Source: Brevundimonas sp. (GTDB taxonomy: Bacteria; Pseudomonadota; Alphaproteobacteria; Caulobacterales; Caulobacteraceae). Taken from it: 64,000 nt of DNA. This document shows, one piece after another, positions 1 to 9,881 of the stretch. Each line of letters opens with the position of its first letter. The stretch's first letter is position 1. The notes under the pieces were generated by a model. It worked only from the letters and a program-made list of their open reading frames with translations. It had not been told where the DNA came from and did no database searches. The DNA lies in NCBI RefSeq assembly GCF_013912005.1, contig NZ_JACESB010000007.1, positions 62,001 through 126,000 of the forward strand, given 5' to 3'. Position numbers and translations under genes: made by a program.

Positions 1-960
1 GACGCCGAGGGTGGTGCCCGCGGCGATGCCCAGCAGGGCGTAGCCGATGTTGGCGATCGAGGAATAGGCCAGCAGGCGCTGGATGTCCTTCTGCACCAGA
101 CCGCCGAACGCCCCGACCGCGAAGCTGATCAGCGAGATCAGGATCAGCACCTGGGACCACTGGTCGTGCGAGCCGGCGAAGCCGCCCTCGAGGGTGCGGG
201 CGATCAGCACCATGGCCGCCACCTTGGGGGCGGTCGAGAACAGGGCCACGACCGGCGTCGGCGCGCCTTCATAGACGTCCGGCGTCCACATGTGGAACGG
301 CGCCGCCGAGACCTTGAAGGCGAGGCCGCAGATCAGGAACACCAGACCGAAGATCAGCCCGGGCGACGGATTGGTCGCGGCGTAGGCGGCGATGTCCTCG
401 AAGCGCATGGAGCCGGCGAAGCCGTAGATCAGGCTGGCGCCGTACAGCAGCAGGCCCGAGGACAGCGCCCCCAGCACGAAGTATTTCAGCCCGGCCTCCG
501 AGGCGCGCAGGTCGTCGCGGTGGAAGGCGGCCAGCACATAGAGGGCGAGAGAGTGCAGCTCGATGCCGATGTAGAGGGAGATCAGGTCGCCCGAGGACGC
601 CATCATGCCCATGCCGGCCGAGGCCAGCACGATCAGGATCGGGTATTCGAAGCGGGCGATGCGCTGGCGCTTCATCCAGCCGTCGCCGAGCACGATGGCC
701 ACGGCGCTGGACAGGAAGATCACCGCCTTGCCGTACACGGCGAGCGGGTCGGCGACATAGGCGCCGTTGAAGGCGCGGCCCAGCGGACCGGTGACGGCCA
801 CCGCCGTGGCGGCGACCAGCAGCAGCACCGACAGGGCCGAGACGAGGCGCGCGCTCTTCTCGCCGGCGAAGGCGCCGACCATGAGGAGCACGAGGCCGCC
901 GACCGCGAGGGTCGCCTCGGGGGCGGAGAGCTGCAGGGCTTGGATCAGGTCAGGCATCAT
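1..960 (-). CDS. nuoN: NADH-quinone oxidoreductase subunit N (partial, 3' end outside window)
   Basis: Antiporter-like membrane subunit of respiratory complex I. The first 320 codons are present and the gene runs off the left edge. The frame opens with two ATGs (960 and 957) and reads as continuous hydrophobic helices. It includes the family's charged stretch around LHSLALYVLAAFHR, the segment PFHMWTPDVYEGAP and KVAAMVLIAR. The Lys in the segment near GLKYFVLGALSSG fits a proton-channel lysine. It follows nuoM with a 4-base gap and is the expected last nuo gene. Confidence 0.96.
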   Translation of the reverse strand, partial: MMPDLIQALQLSAPEATLAVGGLVLLMVGAFAGEKSARLVSALSVLLLVAATAVAVTGPLGRAFNGAYVADPLAVYGKAVIFLSSAVAIVLGDGWMKRQRIARFEYPILIVLASAGMGMMASSGDLISLYIGIELHSLALYVLAAFHRDDLRASEAGLKYFVLGALSSGLLLYGASLIYGFAGSMRFEDIAAYAATNPSPGLIFGLVFLICGLAFKVSAAPFHMWTPDVYEGAPTPVVALFSTAPKVAAMVLIARTLEGGFAGSHDQWSQVLILISLISFAVGAFGGLVQKDIQRLLAYSSIANIGYALLGIAAGTTLGV

Positions 961-964
961 CGTC

Positions 965-2467
965 TCACCCGCCGATCGCGAGCTGATAGGCGGTGGTTAC
1001 GGCGCTCACCGAGGCCTCGGTGTAGTCCAGCACGAGACCGGGCTGCACGCCGAGGATCAGGGTGCCGAGGATCAGCGGCGCGAAGATCAGCAGCTCGCGC
1101 CGGTCGACGTCGGTGATCGCCTTCATGGCGGGGTTGGTGATCTCGCCGAACATGACGTTGCGGTACAGGGTCAGGGCGTAGACGGCGGAGAAGATCACCC
1201 CCGACGCGGCCACGAACGCCGTCCACGTCGACACCTGGTAGATGCCGGTCATGGTCAGGATCTCGCCGATGAAGCCGGAGGTGCCCGGCAGGCCGACGTT
1301 GGCCATGGTGAAGAGCAGGAAGATGGCCGCGAACCACGGCATGCGCGCCGTCAGGCCGCCGTACAGGGCGATCTCGCGGGTGTGCATGCGGTCGTAGACC
1401 ACGCCGACGCAGAGGAAGAGCGCGCCCGAGATCAGGCCGTGGCTCAGCATCTGGAACACCGCGCCCTGCACCCCCTGGTCGTTGCCGGCGAAGATGCCCA
1501 TGGTCACGAAGCCCATGTGGGCCACCGACGAATAGGCGATCAGCTTCTTCATGTCGGTCTGCCGGAAGGCGACCAGCGAGGTGTAGACGATGGCGATCGC
1601 CGAGAGGGCGAAGACCAGCGGCGCGAACATCTCGGACGCCTGCGGGAACATCGGCAGGTTGAACAGGATGAAGCCGTAGCCGCCGAGCTTCAGCAGGATG
1701 CCGGCCAGGATGACCGAGCCCGCCGTCGGCGCCTGCACGTGGGCGTCCGGAAGCCAGGTGTGGACCGGCCACATCGGCATCTTCACCGCGAAGCTGGCGA
1801 AGAAGGCGAGCCACAGCAGCGGCTGGGCCTGTTCGGAGAAGGCGAAGGTCTTGAGCTCGGGGATGCTGGTGGTGCCGGCGGTGGAGGCCATCCACAGCAT
1901 GGCCAGCAGCATCAGCACCGAGCCGAGCAGGGTGTAGAGGAAAAACTTGTAGGCGGCGTAGATCCGGTTCGCCCCGCCCCACACCCCGATGATGATGAAC
2001 ATCGGCACCAGGGTGCCTTCGAAGAAGATGTAGAACAGGAACAGGTCGAGCGCGGTGAACACCCCGATGACCAGGGTCTCCAGCACCAGGAAGGCGATCA
2101 TGTAGTCGACCACGCGGTCGGTGATCGTCTTCCAGCTGGCGAGGATGCACAGCGGCATCAGGAAGGCGGTCAGCAGCACGAACAGGATCGACACGCCGTC
2201 GACGCCGAGGTGGTACTCGGCCCCGCGGAACCAGCCGAAGCGCTCGACGAACTGGTAGGCCGGGTTCGACGGATCGAAGGCCGCGACCAGCACGACCGAG
2301 ACGACCAGCGTCAGCAGGGTCGTGGCCAGGCCGATCCAGCGCGCGAGGCCGTCGGCGGAGCCCTTGCTCAGCAGGCGCGCGAGCAGGAGCACGCCGGCGC
2401 CGACCAGCGGCAGGAAGGTGACGACGCTCAGGATGTAGGGGATCTGGGGCAAGATCAGGCTCCCCAC
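965..2467 (-). CDS. nuoM: NADH-quinone oxidoreductase subunit M
   Basis: Proton-pumping, Mrp-antiporter-like membrane subunit of complex I; 500 residues, the usual family length. Many transmembrane helices are seen. The conserved block [21 protein letters not shown] and the following LLKLGGYGF identify it. The start at 2467 overlaps the end of nuoL by 13 bases, and the conventional NuoM N-terminus ([14 protein letters not shown]) begins here. nuoN follows after 4 bases. Confidence 0.98.
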   Translation of the reverse strand: MGSLILPQIPYILSVVTFLPLVGAGVLLLARLLSKGSADGLARWIGLATTLLTLVVSVVLVAAFDPSNPAYQFVERFGWFRGAEYHLGVDGVSILFVLLTAFLMPLCILASWKTITDRVVDYMIAFLVLETLVIGVFTALDLFLFYIFFEGTLVPMFIIIGVWGGANRIYAAYKFFLYTLLGSVLMLLAMLWMASTAGTTSIPELKTFAFSEQAQPLLWLAFFASFAVKMPMWPVHTWLPDAHVQAPTAGSVILAGILLKLGGYGFILFNLPMFPQASEMFAPLVFALSAIAIVYTSLVAFRQTDMKKLIAYSSVAHMGFVTMGIFAGNDQGVQGAVFQMLSHGLISGALFLCVGVVYDRMHTREIALYGGLTARMPWFAAIFLLFTMANVGLPGTSGFIGEILTMTGIYQVSTWTAFVAASGVIFSAVYALTLYRNVMFGEITNPAMKAITDVDRRELLIFAPLILGTLILGVQPGLVLDYTEASVSAVTTAYQLAIGG

Positions 2468-4536
2468 GCAGAGATGGCGAACGCGAGGAACAGGCAGAGA
2501 CCGATGAGCATCACGAAGGCGTAGAAATAGACGTAGCCGGACTGGAAGCGGCTCAGGCCGCCGGCGAACTTGCGCGACAGCCAGGCGAAGCCGTTCGGCC
2601 CGCCGCCGTCGATGATCTTCACGTCGCCGACCTTCCAGAACAGGTCGCCCAGCGCCTTCGCGCCGCGCACGAAGATGAAGTCATAGACCTCGTCGAACCA
2701 CCACTTGTTGTAGAGGAAGCGGTGCAGCAGGCTCCCGCGCTCGGCCATGCGGCGCGCCATGCCTTCGCGGACCAGGTAAATCCACACCGCGAAGGCGGTG
2801 CCGATCAGGGTCAGGACCAGCGGCGACCACACCACCCAGGTCGGCACGCCGTGCGCCTCGTGCAGCACGTGGTTGTCGGGGCCGTTGAAGATGGCGCCGC
2901 GCCAGAACTCGTTCTCGTGGTGACCGGTGAAGAAGGGCTCGAACAGGAAGCCGGCGGCGATGGCGCCGACCGACAGCACCAGCAGCGGCACGAGCATCAC
3001 CAGCGGGCTCTCGTGCGGCTTCAGCGGGCCGTGGTGGCCGTGGGCGTGGTCGTCGTGGGCGTGGTCGTCCTCGAGCGGCTCCGAGTGCGTCTCCAGCTGC
3101 GCGGCGGTCGCGTGGTCGTCCGCATGGTGGGCGCCCTCCTCCTTCCACACCGGCTTGTTGTGGAAGGTCATGAACACCAGCCGCCACGAATAGTAGGCGG
3201 TCAGGCCGGCGGCGAAGATGCCGACGAAGAAGGCGAACAGGCCCATCGGCGAATGGTCGGTGGCCGCGGCGGCGAAGGCGCTCTCGATGACGATGTCCTT
3301 CGAATAGAAGCCGGCGAAGCCGCCGATCCCGGGGATGCCCAGGCCGGTGATGGCGATGGTGCCGATCATCATCACCGCATAGGTGACGGGCAGCAGCTTC
3401 GCGAGGCCGCCCATCTTCCGCATGTCCTGCTCGTGGTGCATGCCGTGGATCACCGAGCCGGCGCCCAGGAACAGCAGGGCCTTGAAGAAGGCGTGGGTGA
3501 ACAGGTGGAACATGGCCGCCTCGTAGGCGCCCACGCCGGCGGCGAAGAACATGTAGCCGAGCTGCGAACAGGTCGAATAGGCGATGACCCGCTTGATGTC
3601 GTTCTGGGCCAGGCCGACGGTGGCGGCGAACAGGGCCGTGATCGCGCCGATCAGGGCGACGATCTGGCTGGCCACCGGCGCGTACTCGAACAGCGGCGAC
3701 AGCAGGCAGACCATGTAGACGCCGGCGGTGACCATGGTCGCCGCGTGGATCAGGGCCGACACCGGGGTCGGGCCCTCCATGGCGTCCGGCAGCCAGGTGT
3801 GCAGGAAGAACTGGGCCGACTTGCCCATGGCGCCGATGAACAGAAGGAAGGCGGCGAGGTCGAGCGCCGACCAGGTGTGGCCGAGGAACTCCCAGCCGGT
3901 TCCGGCGCGGGCGGCGATCATCGGGAACAGCTCGGCGAACTGGATGGTGCCGAACATCCAGAAGACGGTGAAGATGCCGAGCGCGAAGCCGAAGTCGCCG
4001 ACGCGGTTGACCACGAAGGCCTTGATGGCGGCGGCCGAGGCGGTCGGCTTCTTGTACCAGAAGCCGATCAGCAGATAGGAGGCCAGGCCCACCCCTTCCC
4101 AGCCGAAGAACAGCTGCATGAAGTCGGCGGCGGTGACCAGCGCCAGCATGGCGAAGGTGAACAGCGACAGGTAGGCGAAGAACCGCGGCTTGTCCGGGTC
4201 CTCGGCCATGTAGCCCCAAGAATACAGGTGCACGAGCGACGACACCGTCGTCACCACCACCAGCATCACCGCCGACAGGGCGTCGATGCGGATCGACCAG
4301 TTGGAGACGAAGTCCCCGACGTGGATGAAGGGCGCCAGGGTCAGGGTGAACGGCTCCAGGTGGCCCCAGGTCCACTGGCTGAACACGATCCAGGCGATGA
4401 CGCACGAGACGAACAGCAGGCCGGTGGTGACCGCCTGGGAAGCGACATTGCCGATGCGGCGGCCGGTCAGGCCGGCGATCGCGGCGCCGAGCAGCGGGGC
4501 GAAGACGCCCAGGGTGACGAGGGTCTCGAGGTTCAC
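2455..4536 (-). CDS. nuoL: NADH-quinone oxidoreductase subunit L
   Basis: Distal antiporter-like proton-pumping subunit of complex I, 693 residues, normal length. Diagnostic blocks are [48 protein letters not shown] (read as two parts), and a C-terminal region with the long amphipathic helix seen in the family. Residues about 469-508 form a hydrophilic loop with 11 histidines and many Asp/Glu between two membrane helices. nuoK lies 2 bases upstream. Confidence 0.98.
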   Translation of the reverse strand: MNLETLVTLGVFAPLLGAAIAGLTGRRIGNVASQAVTTGLLFVSCVIAWIVFSQWTWGHLEPFTLTLAPFIHVGDFVSNWSIRIDALSAVMLVVVTTVSSLVHLYSWGYMAEDPDKPRFFAYLSLFTFAMLALVTAADFMQLFFGWEGVGLASYLLIGFWYKKPTASAAAIKAFVVNRVGDFGFALGIFTVFWMFGTIQFAELFPMIAARAGTGWEFLGHTWSALDLAAFLLFIGAMGKSAQFFLHTWLPDAMEGPTPVSALIHAATMVTAGVYMVCLLSPLFEYAPVASQIVALIGAITALFAATVGLAQNDIKRVIAYSTCSQLGYMFFAAGVGAYEAAMFHLFTHAFFKALLFLGAGSVIHGMHHEQDMRKMGGLAKLLPVTYAVMMIGTIAITGLGIPGIGGFAGFYSKDIVIESAFAAAATDHSPMGLFAFFVGIFAAGLTAYYSWRLVFMTFHNKPVWKEEGAHHADDHATAAQLETHSEPLEDDHAHDDHAHGHHGPLKPHESPLVMLVPLLVLSVGAIAAGFLFEPFFTGHHENEFWRGAIFNGPDNHVLHEAHGVPTWVVWSPLVLTLIGTAFAVWIYLVREGMARRMAERGSLLHRFLYNKWWFDEVYDFIFVRGAKALGDLFWKVGDVKIIDGGGPNGFAWLSRKFAGGLSRFQSGYVYFYAFVMLIGLCLFLAFAISAWGA

Positions 4537-4538
4537 GA

Positions 4539-4847
4539 TCAGCCCTTCATGACCGAGGCGTGGTCCACGGCGATGTCGCCGCGGTTGCGGAAGAAGGTCA
4601 CCAGGATGGCGAGGCCGACGGCCGCCTCGGCGGCGGCCACGGTCAGCACGAACATGGCCATCACCTGCCCCGACACCTCGTTGAGGTAGGCCGAGAAGGC
4701 GACGAAGTTGATGTTCACCGACAGCAGGATCAGCTCGATCGACATCAGGATGATGATGACGTTCTTGCGGTTCACGAAGATGCCGAACACCCCGAGGGTG
4801 AACAGGATGGCGGCGACCGCCAGGTAGTGCTGCAGGGTCACGACCAT
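4539..4847 (-). CDS. nuoK: NADH-quinone oxidoreductase subunit K
   Basis: Small three-helix membrane subunit of complex I, 102 residues as is typical. Recognised from [22 protein letters not shown] with the membrane glutamate of helix 2, and [12 protein letters not shown] with the second glutamate. Both are used in proton transfer in the family. Its ATG shares a base with the nuoJ stop (TGATG), implying coupled translation. Confidence 0.98.
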   Translation of the reverse strand: MVVTLQHYLAVAAILFTLGVFGIFVNRKNVIIILMSIELILLSVNINFVAFSAYLNEVSGQVMAMFVLTVAAAEAAVGLAILVTFFRNRGDIAVDHASVMKG

Positions 4848-5473
4848 CAGACCAGATCCTCGGGCTTCACGCCGGCGCCCGTCGGGACCGACTTGATCTC
4901 CATCGCCTTCTTGCGGTCGCGGCCGACCTGGCGGCTCACGTCCTGGCGCTTGATGTTAGGCTTGTGGCGCAGGGTCAGGACGATGGCGCCGATCATGGCG
5001 ATCAGCAGCACGATCCCCGCCGCCTGGAAGATGTAGACGTAGTCGGTGTACAGCACCCGGCCGATGGCCTCGACGTTGGTGGCCTCGGGACGGGGCGCCG
5101 CCGGGCCGGTCGAGGCGGCGACGGCGCCGCCCTGGGCGACGACCAGCGAGATCATCACCATCTCCGCCAGCAGCACCCCGGCCACGATCACCGCCAGCGG
5201 CAGGTATTTCGCGAAGCCCTCGCGCAGCCGCACGAAGTCCACGTCCAGCATCATCACGACGAACAGGAACAGGACCGCGACCGCGCCGACGTAGACGACC
5301 ACCAGCAGCATGGCCAGGAACTCGGCCCCCAGCAGCACGAACAGGCCGGCCGCCGAGAAGAAGGTCAGGATCAGCCACAGCACGCTGTGCACGGGGTTGC
5401 GCGCGGTGACGACCAGCAGACCGCCGATCACGGTCACCGCCGCCAGCACATAGAAGGCAATGCCTTGCAACAT
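4847..5473 (-). CDS. nuoJ: NADH-quinone oxidoreductase subunit J
   Basis: Membrane subunit of complex I with five predicted helices, 208 residues. Family signatures include [47 protein letters not shown] (two parts) and the late helix IGAIVLTLR. It is preceded by a 74-base gap, the only sizeable gap within the nuo operon, which contains a stem-loop. It overlaps nuoK by one base. Confidence 0.97.
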   Translation of the reverse strand: MLQGIAFYVLAAVTVIGGLLVVTARNPVHSVLWLILTFFSAAGLFVLLGAEFLAMLLVVVYVGAVAVLFLFVVMMLDVDFVRLREGFAKYLPLAVIVAGVLLAEMVMISLVVAQGGAVAASTGPAAPRPEATNVEAIGRVLYTDYVYIFQAAGIVLLIAMIGAIVLTLRHKPNIKRQDVSRQVGRDRKKAMEIKSVPTGAGVKPEDLV

Positions 5474-5542
5474 CGGAGGCCAGAGCCCCTTTCGGTTATG
5501 GGCGGCGACCCCCTGCGGAATCGCCCTCCCCGGTCAGCGGTT

Positions 5543-5562
5543 GCGCCTTAGCGATAAGGCGC
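5543..5562 (-). other. Stem-loop containing the nuoI stop codon
   Basis: Perfect 8-bp inverted repeat, GCGCCTTA / TAAGGCGC, with a 4-base loop. On the coding (minus) strand the nuoI TAA stop begins the 3' arm. It has no T-tract, so it is not a standard terminator. It stands in the 74-base nuoI-nuoJ gap and could protect or process the message there; that role is inference. Confidence 0.6.
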
Positions 5563-6039
5563 GTCGAGTTCCAGATTCTTCGCGATCAGCCGTTCCCAGC
5601 GGTCGCCGTTCGCCAGCAGGCGTTGCTTGTCGTAGAGCAGCTCCTCGCGGGTCTCGACGGTGAACTCCTGGTTCGGCCCCTCCACGATGGCGTCCACCGG
5701 GCAGGCCTCCTGGCACAGGCCGCAGTAGATGCACTTCACCATGTCGATGTCGTAGCGGGTCGTGCGGCGGCTGCCGTCGGCGCGCGGCTCGGCCTCGATG
5801 GTGATGGCCTGGGCCGGGCAGATGGCCTCGCACAGCTTGCAGGCGATGCAGCGCTCTTCCCCGTTCGGGTAGCGGCGCAGGGCGTGCTCGCCGCGGAAGC
5901 GCGGCGACTGCGGGTTGCGCTCGAACGGGTAGTTCACCGTGGCCTTCGGCCGGACCATGTACTTCAGCGACAGGCCGACGGCGCCGATGACGTCGAGCAT
6001 CAGCGCGCCCTTGGTCGCCTGGACGAGACGGGTCAGCAT
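5548..6039 (-). CDS. nuoI: NADH-quinone oxidoreductase subunit I (two 4Fe-4S)
   Basis: Peripheral-arm ferredoxin-like subunit carrying clusters N6a and N6b, 163 residues. Two CxxCxxCxxxCP motifs are visible: [12 protein letters not shown] and [12 protein letters not shown]. The start at 6039 ([13 protein letters not shown]) is chosen over an upstream in-frame start at 6165. It matches the family N-terminus and its ATG overlaps the stop of the preceding small gene (TGATG). Confidence 0.98.
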   Translation of the reverse strand: MLTRLVQATKGALMLDVIGAVGLSLKYMVRPKATVNYPFERNPQSPRFRGEHALRRYPNGEERCIACKLCEAICPAQAITIEAEPRADGSRRTTRYDIDMVKCIYCGLCQEACPVDAIVEGPNQEFTVETREELLYDKQRLLANGDRWERLIAKNLELDAPYR

Positions 6040-6266
6040 CAGTCGTTCTCTCTCTCGACGCCGCGGCACAGCTCTTCCTTGCGCGGATCGTCGTCCTTCG
6101 TGATGCGGCACAGCCGCTGGCGCTCGGCGTACTGGCGCGCGGTGGCCTCCTGGCGGCGCTCCCACTGGTACACCGAGGTCGGCTCGGGCTCGTAGACCGG
6201 CACGGCGCAGGCCGAGGCGCCGGCGGCGACCGCGAGCGGGCCGGCGAGGATCAGGACCCGGTTCAT
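6039..6266 (-). CDS. Small putative lipoprotein between nuoH and nuoI
   Basis: 75-residue ORF. The N-terminus [20 protein letters not shown] resembles a lipoprotein signal ending at Cys20, though ASAC is a weak lipobox. The rest is charged and rich in Arg, Glu and Tyr, with two further Cys. The ATG overlaps the nuoH stop (ATGA) and its TGA overlaps the nuoI ATG (TGATG), so it is translationally coupled on both sides. I do not recognise the family. It could be an assembly or envelope factor co-expressed with complex I, but nothing in the sequence proves that. Confidence 0.75.
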   Translation of the reverse strand: MNRVLILAGPLAVAAGASACAVPVYEPEPTSVYQWERRQEATARQYAERQRLCRITKDDDPRKEELCRGVEREND

Positions 6267-7327
6267 GCGCCCACCGCGAACACGCGCCAGGCGGCGACGA
6301 CGATCACCGCGACCAGCGAGGTCGGCAGGAAGATCTTCCAGCCCAGCCGCATCAGCTGGTCGTAGCGGTAGCGCGGCACGAAGGCCTTCACCATGGCGAT
6401 CATCGCGAACCAGAAGATGATCTTCACGAACAGCACGCCGAACAGGAACAGGTTGGCGAGGAACTGCGGCCAGCTGTCGAGGAAGTCGGTCGGGAAGCCC
6501 GGATTCCAGCCGCCGAAGAACAGCAGGCTGATCATCGTGCACATGAAGACGATGTTGGCGTACTCGCCGATCATGAACAGCAGGTACGGGGTCGAGCTGT
6601 ACTCGACCTGGTAGCCGGCCACGAGTTCGGACTCTGCCTCGGGCAGGTCGAACGGCGGGCGGTTGGTCTCGGCCAGGGCCGAGATGAAGAAGATGATCGC
6701 CATCGGGAACATCACCACGATGGTCGGCAGGGTGGCGAGGCCGCCGCCGAAGGCGAACCAGTTCCAGATCCAGCCCTCCTGGTCGGTGACGATCTGGGTC
6801 AGGTTCATCGTCCCGGCCAGCAGGATGACGTTGACGATCACCAGGCCGATGGAGACCTCGTAGGAGACCATCTGCGCCGCCGAGCGAAGCGACCCGAGGA
6901 AGGGGTACTTCGAGTTGGAGGCCCAGCCGCCCATGATGATGCCGTACACGCCCAGCGAGCTGATCGCGAAGATGTACAGGATGCCGACGTTGAGGTCGGA
7001 GATGACCCAGCCCGGGGCGAACGGGATCACCGCCCAGGCGATGAAGGCGAGCACGAAGGTGATCAGCGGGGCCAGCAGGAAGACGACCTTGTCGGCGCCG
7101 GCCGGGACGACGATCTCCTTCAGCACGAATTTGAAGAAGTCGGCGAACGACTGCAGCAGGCCGAACGGGCCGACCACGTTCGGCCCCTTCCGCATCTGCA
7201 CGCCGGCCCAGATCTTCCGGTCGGCCAGCAGCAGGAAGGCCAGCGAGATCAGGATGCCGACGGTGACGAGCAGGATCGCGCCGGCGGTGGCGAGAGTCCA
7301 TCCGAGCGGGGTGGTCCAGAAGTCCAT
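6263..7327 (-). CDS. nuoH: NADH-quinone oxidoreductase subunit H
   Basis: Membrane subunit forming the quinone chamber of complex I, 354 residues. Clear signatures are [25 protein letters not shown] (two parts), [23 protein letters not shown] (two parts) and [14 protein letters not shown]. About eight membrane helices are visible. It lies 6 bases after nuoG and overlaps the next small gene by 4 bases (ATGA). Confidence 0.98.
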   Translation of the reverse strand: MDFWTTPLGWTLATAGAILLVTVGILISLAFLLLADRKIWAGVQMRKGPNVVGPFGLLQSFADFFKFVLKEIVVPAGADKVVFLLAPLITFVLAFIAWAVIPFAPGWVISDLNVGILYIFAISSLGVYGIIMGGWASNSKYPFLGSLRSAAQMVSYEVSIGLVIVNVILLAGTMNLTQIVTDQEGWIWNWFAFGGGLATLPTIVVMFPMAIIFFISALAETNRPPFDLPEAESELVAGYQVEYSSTPYLLFMIGEYANIVFMCTMISLLFFGGWNPGFPTDFLDSWPQFLANLFLFGVLFVKIIFWFAMIAMVKAFVPRYRYDQLMRLGWKIFLPTSLVAVIVVAAWRVFAVGA

Positions 7328-7333
7328 CGAGCC

Positions 7334-9382
7334 TTACTCCGCCGCCATCGCGACCGGGGCGATCCGCTGGGCGGACAGCTCGGCCATGGTCACGCTGGCG
7401 CGCGCGATCGGGTTGTTGAGGTAGGGGTCGCGCACCGGCGAGGCGAAGGCGACGTTGCCGAGGTCGCCCTTGCGGCCCAGCGAGGCGACGTCGAACGCCG
7501 CCGGGGCCGCCAGATAGTCGACCCGCCCGAAGGTCGGGTGGTCGGCCATCAGCTTCGCGCGGAGCTGGTCCACGGTGTCGTACGGCAGGGTGTGGCCGAC
7601 GAAGGCGGACAGGGCGCGCAGGATGGCCCAGTCCTCCTTGGCCTGCCCCTTCGGGAAGACCACCCGCTCGGCCATCTGCACCCGGCCCTCGGTGTTGACG
7701 TACAGGCCCGGCTTCTCGGTGTAGGCCGCGCCCGGCAGGATGACGTCGGCGCCGTGCGCGCCGCGGTCGCCATGGCTGCCCAGATAGACCTTGAAGGCGC
7801 CGGTGGCGGAGGCGTCGATCTCGTCGGCGCCCAGCAGGAACAGGACGTCCAGCGCCCCCTTCTTGACCATGTCGGTCGCCGACAGGCCGCCCGCGGCCGG
7901 GACGAAGCCCATGTCCAGCCCGCCGACCCGCGCCGCCGCGGTGTGCAGCACGTTGAAGCCGTTCCAGCCGTCCTTCACCACGCCGACCTTCTTCGCCAGC
8001 GCGCCCAGGGCGTTCAGCACCGCGGGTCCGGTCTCGCCGCCGAGGGCGCCCGCGCCGACGATGATCGCCGGGCGCTCGGCCTTCGACAGGAAGTCCATCG
8101 CCGCCTTCGGCAGCTTCGCCAGCGTCTTCGAGCCGGCGCCCAGCCAGCTGTAGGGATAGGTCAGCTCGGCCTGCTCGCCGATCAGGCCGATCTCGGCCTT
8201 GCCGGCCAGCCAGATCTTGCGCAGCCGCGCGTTCAGCAGCGGCGCCTCGACCCGCGGGTTGGCCCCCACGATCAGCACCGCGTCCGCCTGCTCGAGCCCC
8301 TGCAGGCCCGAGTTGAACAGCCAGCCCTCGCGCGGCCCCTGCCCCAGGGCCGAACCGTCCTGGCGGCAGTCGGTGTGGGGCGAGCCGAGCGCCCGGAACA
8401 GGTCCAGCGCCGCCTTCATCGACTCGGCGTCCTGCAGGTCGCCGGCGACCACGCCGATACGGTCCGGAGCCGCGGCCTTCAGCCGGTCGGCCACCGCGGT
8501 CAGGGCCTCGTCCCAGCTGGCCGGGGCCAGGCGGCCGTCGGCGCCGCGCACATACGGCCGGTCCAGACGCCGGCGCTGCAGACCGTCGACGACATAGCGG
8601 CTGACGTCCGACAGCCACTCCTCATTGATGCCCTCGTGCACCCGCGGAAGGATGCGCATCACCTCGGCGCCCTTGGAGTCGGCGCGGATGTTGGAGCCCA
8701 GCGCGTCCATCACGTCGATGGTCTCGGTGCGCTTCAGCTCCCACGGCCGGTAGTGGTACTGCCACGGCCGGTGGGTCAGGGCGCCGACCGGGCACAGGTC
8801 GTTGACGTTGCCCGACAGCTCGCTGTCGATGTTCTTTTCCAGATAGGTGGTGATCTCGGCGCTCTCGCCGCGCGAGATCATGCCGATGTCCGGAACGCCG
8901 GCCACCTCGGTGATGAAGCGGACACAACGGGTGCACTGAATGCACCGCGTCATGAAGGTCTTCACCGTCGGACCCATGTTCTTTTCTTCGACGGCCCGCT
9001 TGTTCTCGCCGTACCGCGAGCCGTCGCGGCCGTAGTACATCGACTGGTCCTGCAGGTCGCACTCGCCGCCCTGGTCGCAGATCGGGCAGTCCAGCGGGTG
9101 GTTGATGAGCAGGAACTCCATCACCCCTTCGCGCGCCTTCTTCACCATCGGCGTGTCGGTGAAGATCTCCTGACCCTCGGCGGCCGGCAGGGCGCACGAG
9201 GCCTGCGGCTTCGGCGGTCCGGGCTTCACCTCGACCAGGCACATGCGGCAGTTGCCGGCGATCGACAGCCGCTCATGGTAGCAGAAGCGCGGGATCTCGT
9301 GGCCGGCGCGTTCGGCGACCTGCAGCACGGTCATCCCGGGCTGGAACTCGACTTCTACGCCATTGACCTTGGCGACGGGCAT
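7334..9382 (-). CDS. nuoG: NADH-quinone oxidoreductase subunit G
   Basis: Iron-sulfur subunit of the complex I peripheral arm, 682 residues, close to mitochondrial 75-kDa length. The N-terminal 2Fe-2S region contains GNCRMCLVEV. It is followed by the His/Cys 4Fe-4S motif HPLDCPICDQGGECDLQ and the CIQCTRC segment. The remainder is the molybdopterin-oxidoreductase-like domain without an evident active-site cofactor motif, as usual. Its ATG overlaps the stop of the preceding lipoprotein gene (TGATG). Confidence 0.98.
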   Translation of the reverse strand: MPVAKVNGVEVEFQPGMTVLQVAERAGHEIPRFCYHERLSIAGNCRMCLVEVKPGPPKPQASCALPAAEGQEIFTDTPMVKKAREGVMEFLLINHPLDCPICDQGGECDLQDQSMYYGRDGSRYGENKRAVEEKNMGPTVKTFMTRCIQCTRCVRFITEVAGVPDIGMISRGESAEITTYLEKNIDSELSGNVNDLCPVGALTHRPWQYHYRPWELKRTETIDVMDALGSNIRADSKGAEVMRILPRVHEGINEEWLSDVSRYVVDGLQRRRLDRPYVRGADGRLAPASWDEALTAVADRLKAAAPDRIGVVAGDLQDAESMKAALDLFRALGSPHTDCRQDGSALGQGPREGWLFNSGLQGLEQADAVLIVGANPRVEAPLLNARLRKIWLAGKAEIGLIGEQAELTYPYSWLGAGSKTLAKLPKAAMDFLSKAERPAIIVGAGALGGETGPAVLNALGALAKKVGVVKDGWNGFNVLHTAAARVGGLDMGFVPAAGGLSATDMVKKGALDVLFLLGADEIDASATGAFKVYLGSHGDRGAHGADVILPGAAYTEKPGLYVNTEGRVQMAERVVFPKGQAKEDWAILRALSAFVGHTLPYDTVDQLRAKLMADHPTFGRVDYLAAPAAFDVASLGRKGDLGNVAFASPVRDPYLNNPIARASVTMAELSAQRIAPVAMAAE

Positions 9383-9879
9383 CAGCGGGCCTCTTGCTCA
9401 GCAGCCACGGCGTATTCTTCCGTGGCGGTCGTCCCATCCGGGAGCGTCGTGTTGATGGTGATGGCCTCGCCGTCAAGGACGAAGCGCACCACGGGGTCGC
9501 CGGACCGGTTCATCCAGCGGTTTTCTTCGGGCGTGGGCGAATCCACCTGCTTCCAGGTGACCAGGTCGCCGTCGACCCGGCACTGGCCGCGACGGCGCCC
9601 GCCGTCGACCGGGGCGGCCCAGGAGAGGTTGATCACCTCCCCCTCCACCCCGTCGACCTGCATGGCCTCGACCGTCTGGCCGTGGATCGCCGCCAGGCCG
9701 GCGCGGCAGACGCGGCGCAGGTCGGCGGCGGTCAGGACGACCGGAACGCTCGCCTCTCCGTCCGACGCGGGGTCGGCCGCGGAGACAGCCTCCGCCGCCG
9801 ACGGCGCAGGCGCGTCCGCCCGCTCGCCGCAGGCGGCGAGGGCCAGGACGGCCAGCAGAGGGAGGGCGGTCCGGCGCAT
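9382..9879 (-). CDS. Putative lipoprotein between nuoF and nuoG
   Basis: 165 residues, beginning MRRTALPLLAVLALAAC with a good lipobox (LAAC, Cys17). An Ala/Pro/Asp-rich linker follows to about residue 45, then a compact domain with Cys58 and Cys100. That domain contains INLSWAAPVDGGRRRGQC and a DGEAITINTTLPDG strand pair. ATG at 9879 is 2 bases after the nuoF stop and its TGA overlaps the nuoG ATG. The family is unknown to me. A lipoprotein sits oddly between two cytoplasmic complex I subunits, so it is either an assembly or stability factor or an unrelated passenger. Confidence 0.8.
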   Translation of the reverse strand: MRRTALPLLAVLALAACGERADAPAPSAAEAVSAADPASDGEASVPVVLTAADLRRVCRAGLAAIHGQTVEAMQVDGVEGEVINLSWAAPVDGGRRRGQCRVDGDLVTWKQVDSPTPEENRWMNRSGDPVVRFVLDGEAITINTTLPDGTTATEEYAVAAEQEAR

Positions 9880-9881
9880 GC

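Noticed and set aside
767-2524. 585-codon plus-strand frame opposite nuoM
   Set aside because: Antisense shadow; composition dominated by Gly, Asp, Glu, Arg and His, no domain, while nuoM is certain.
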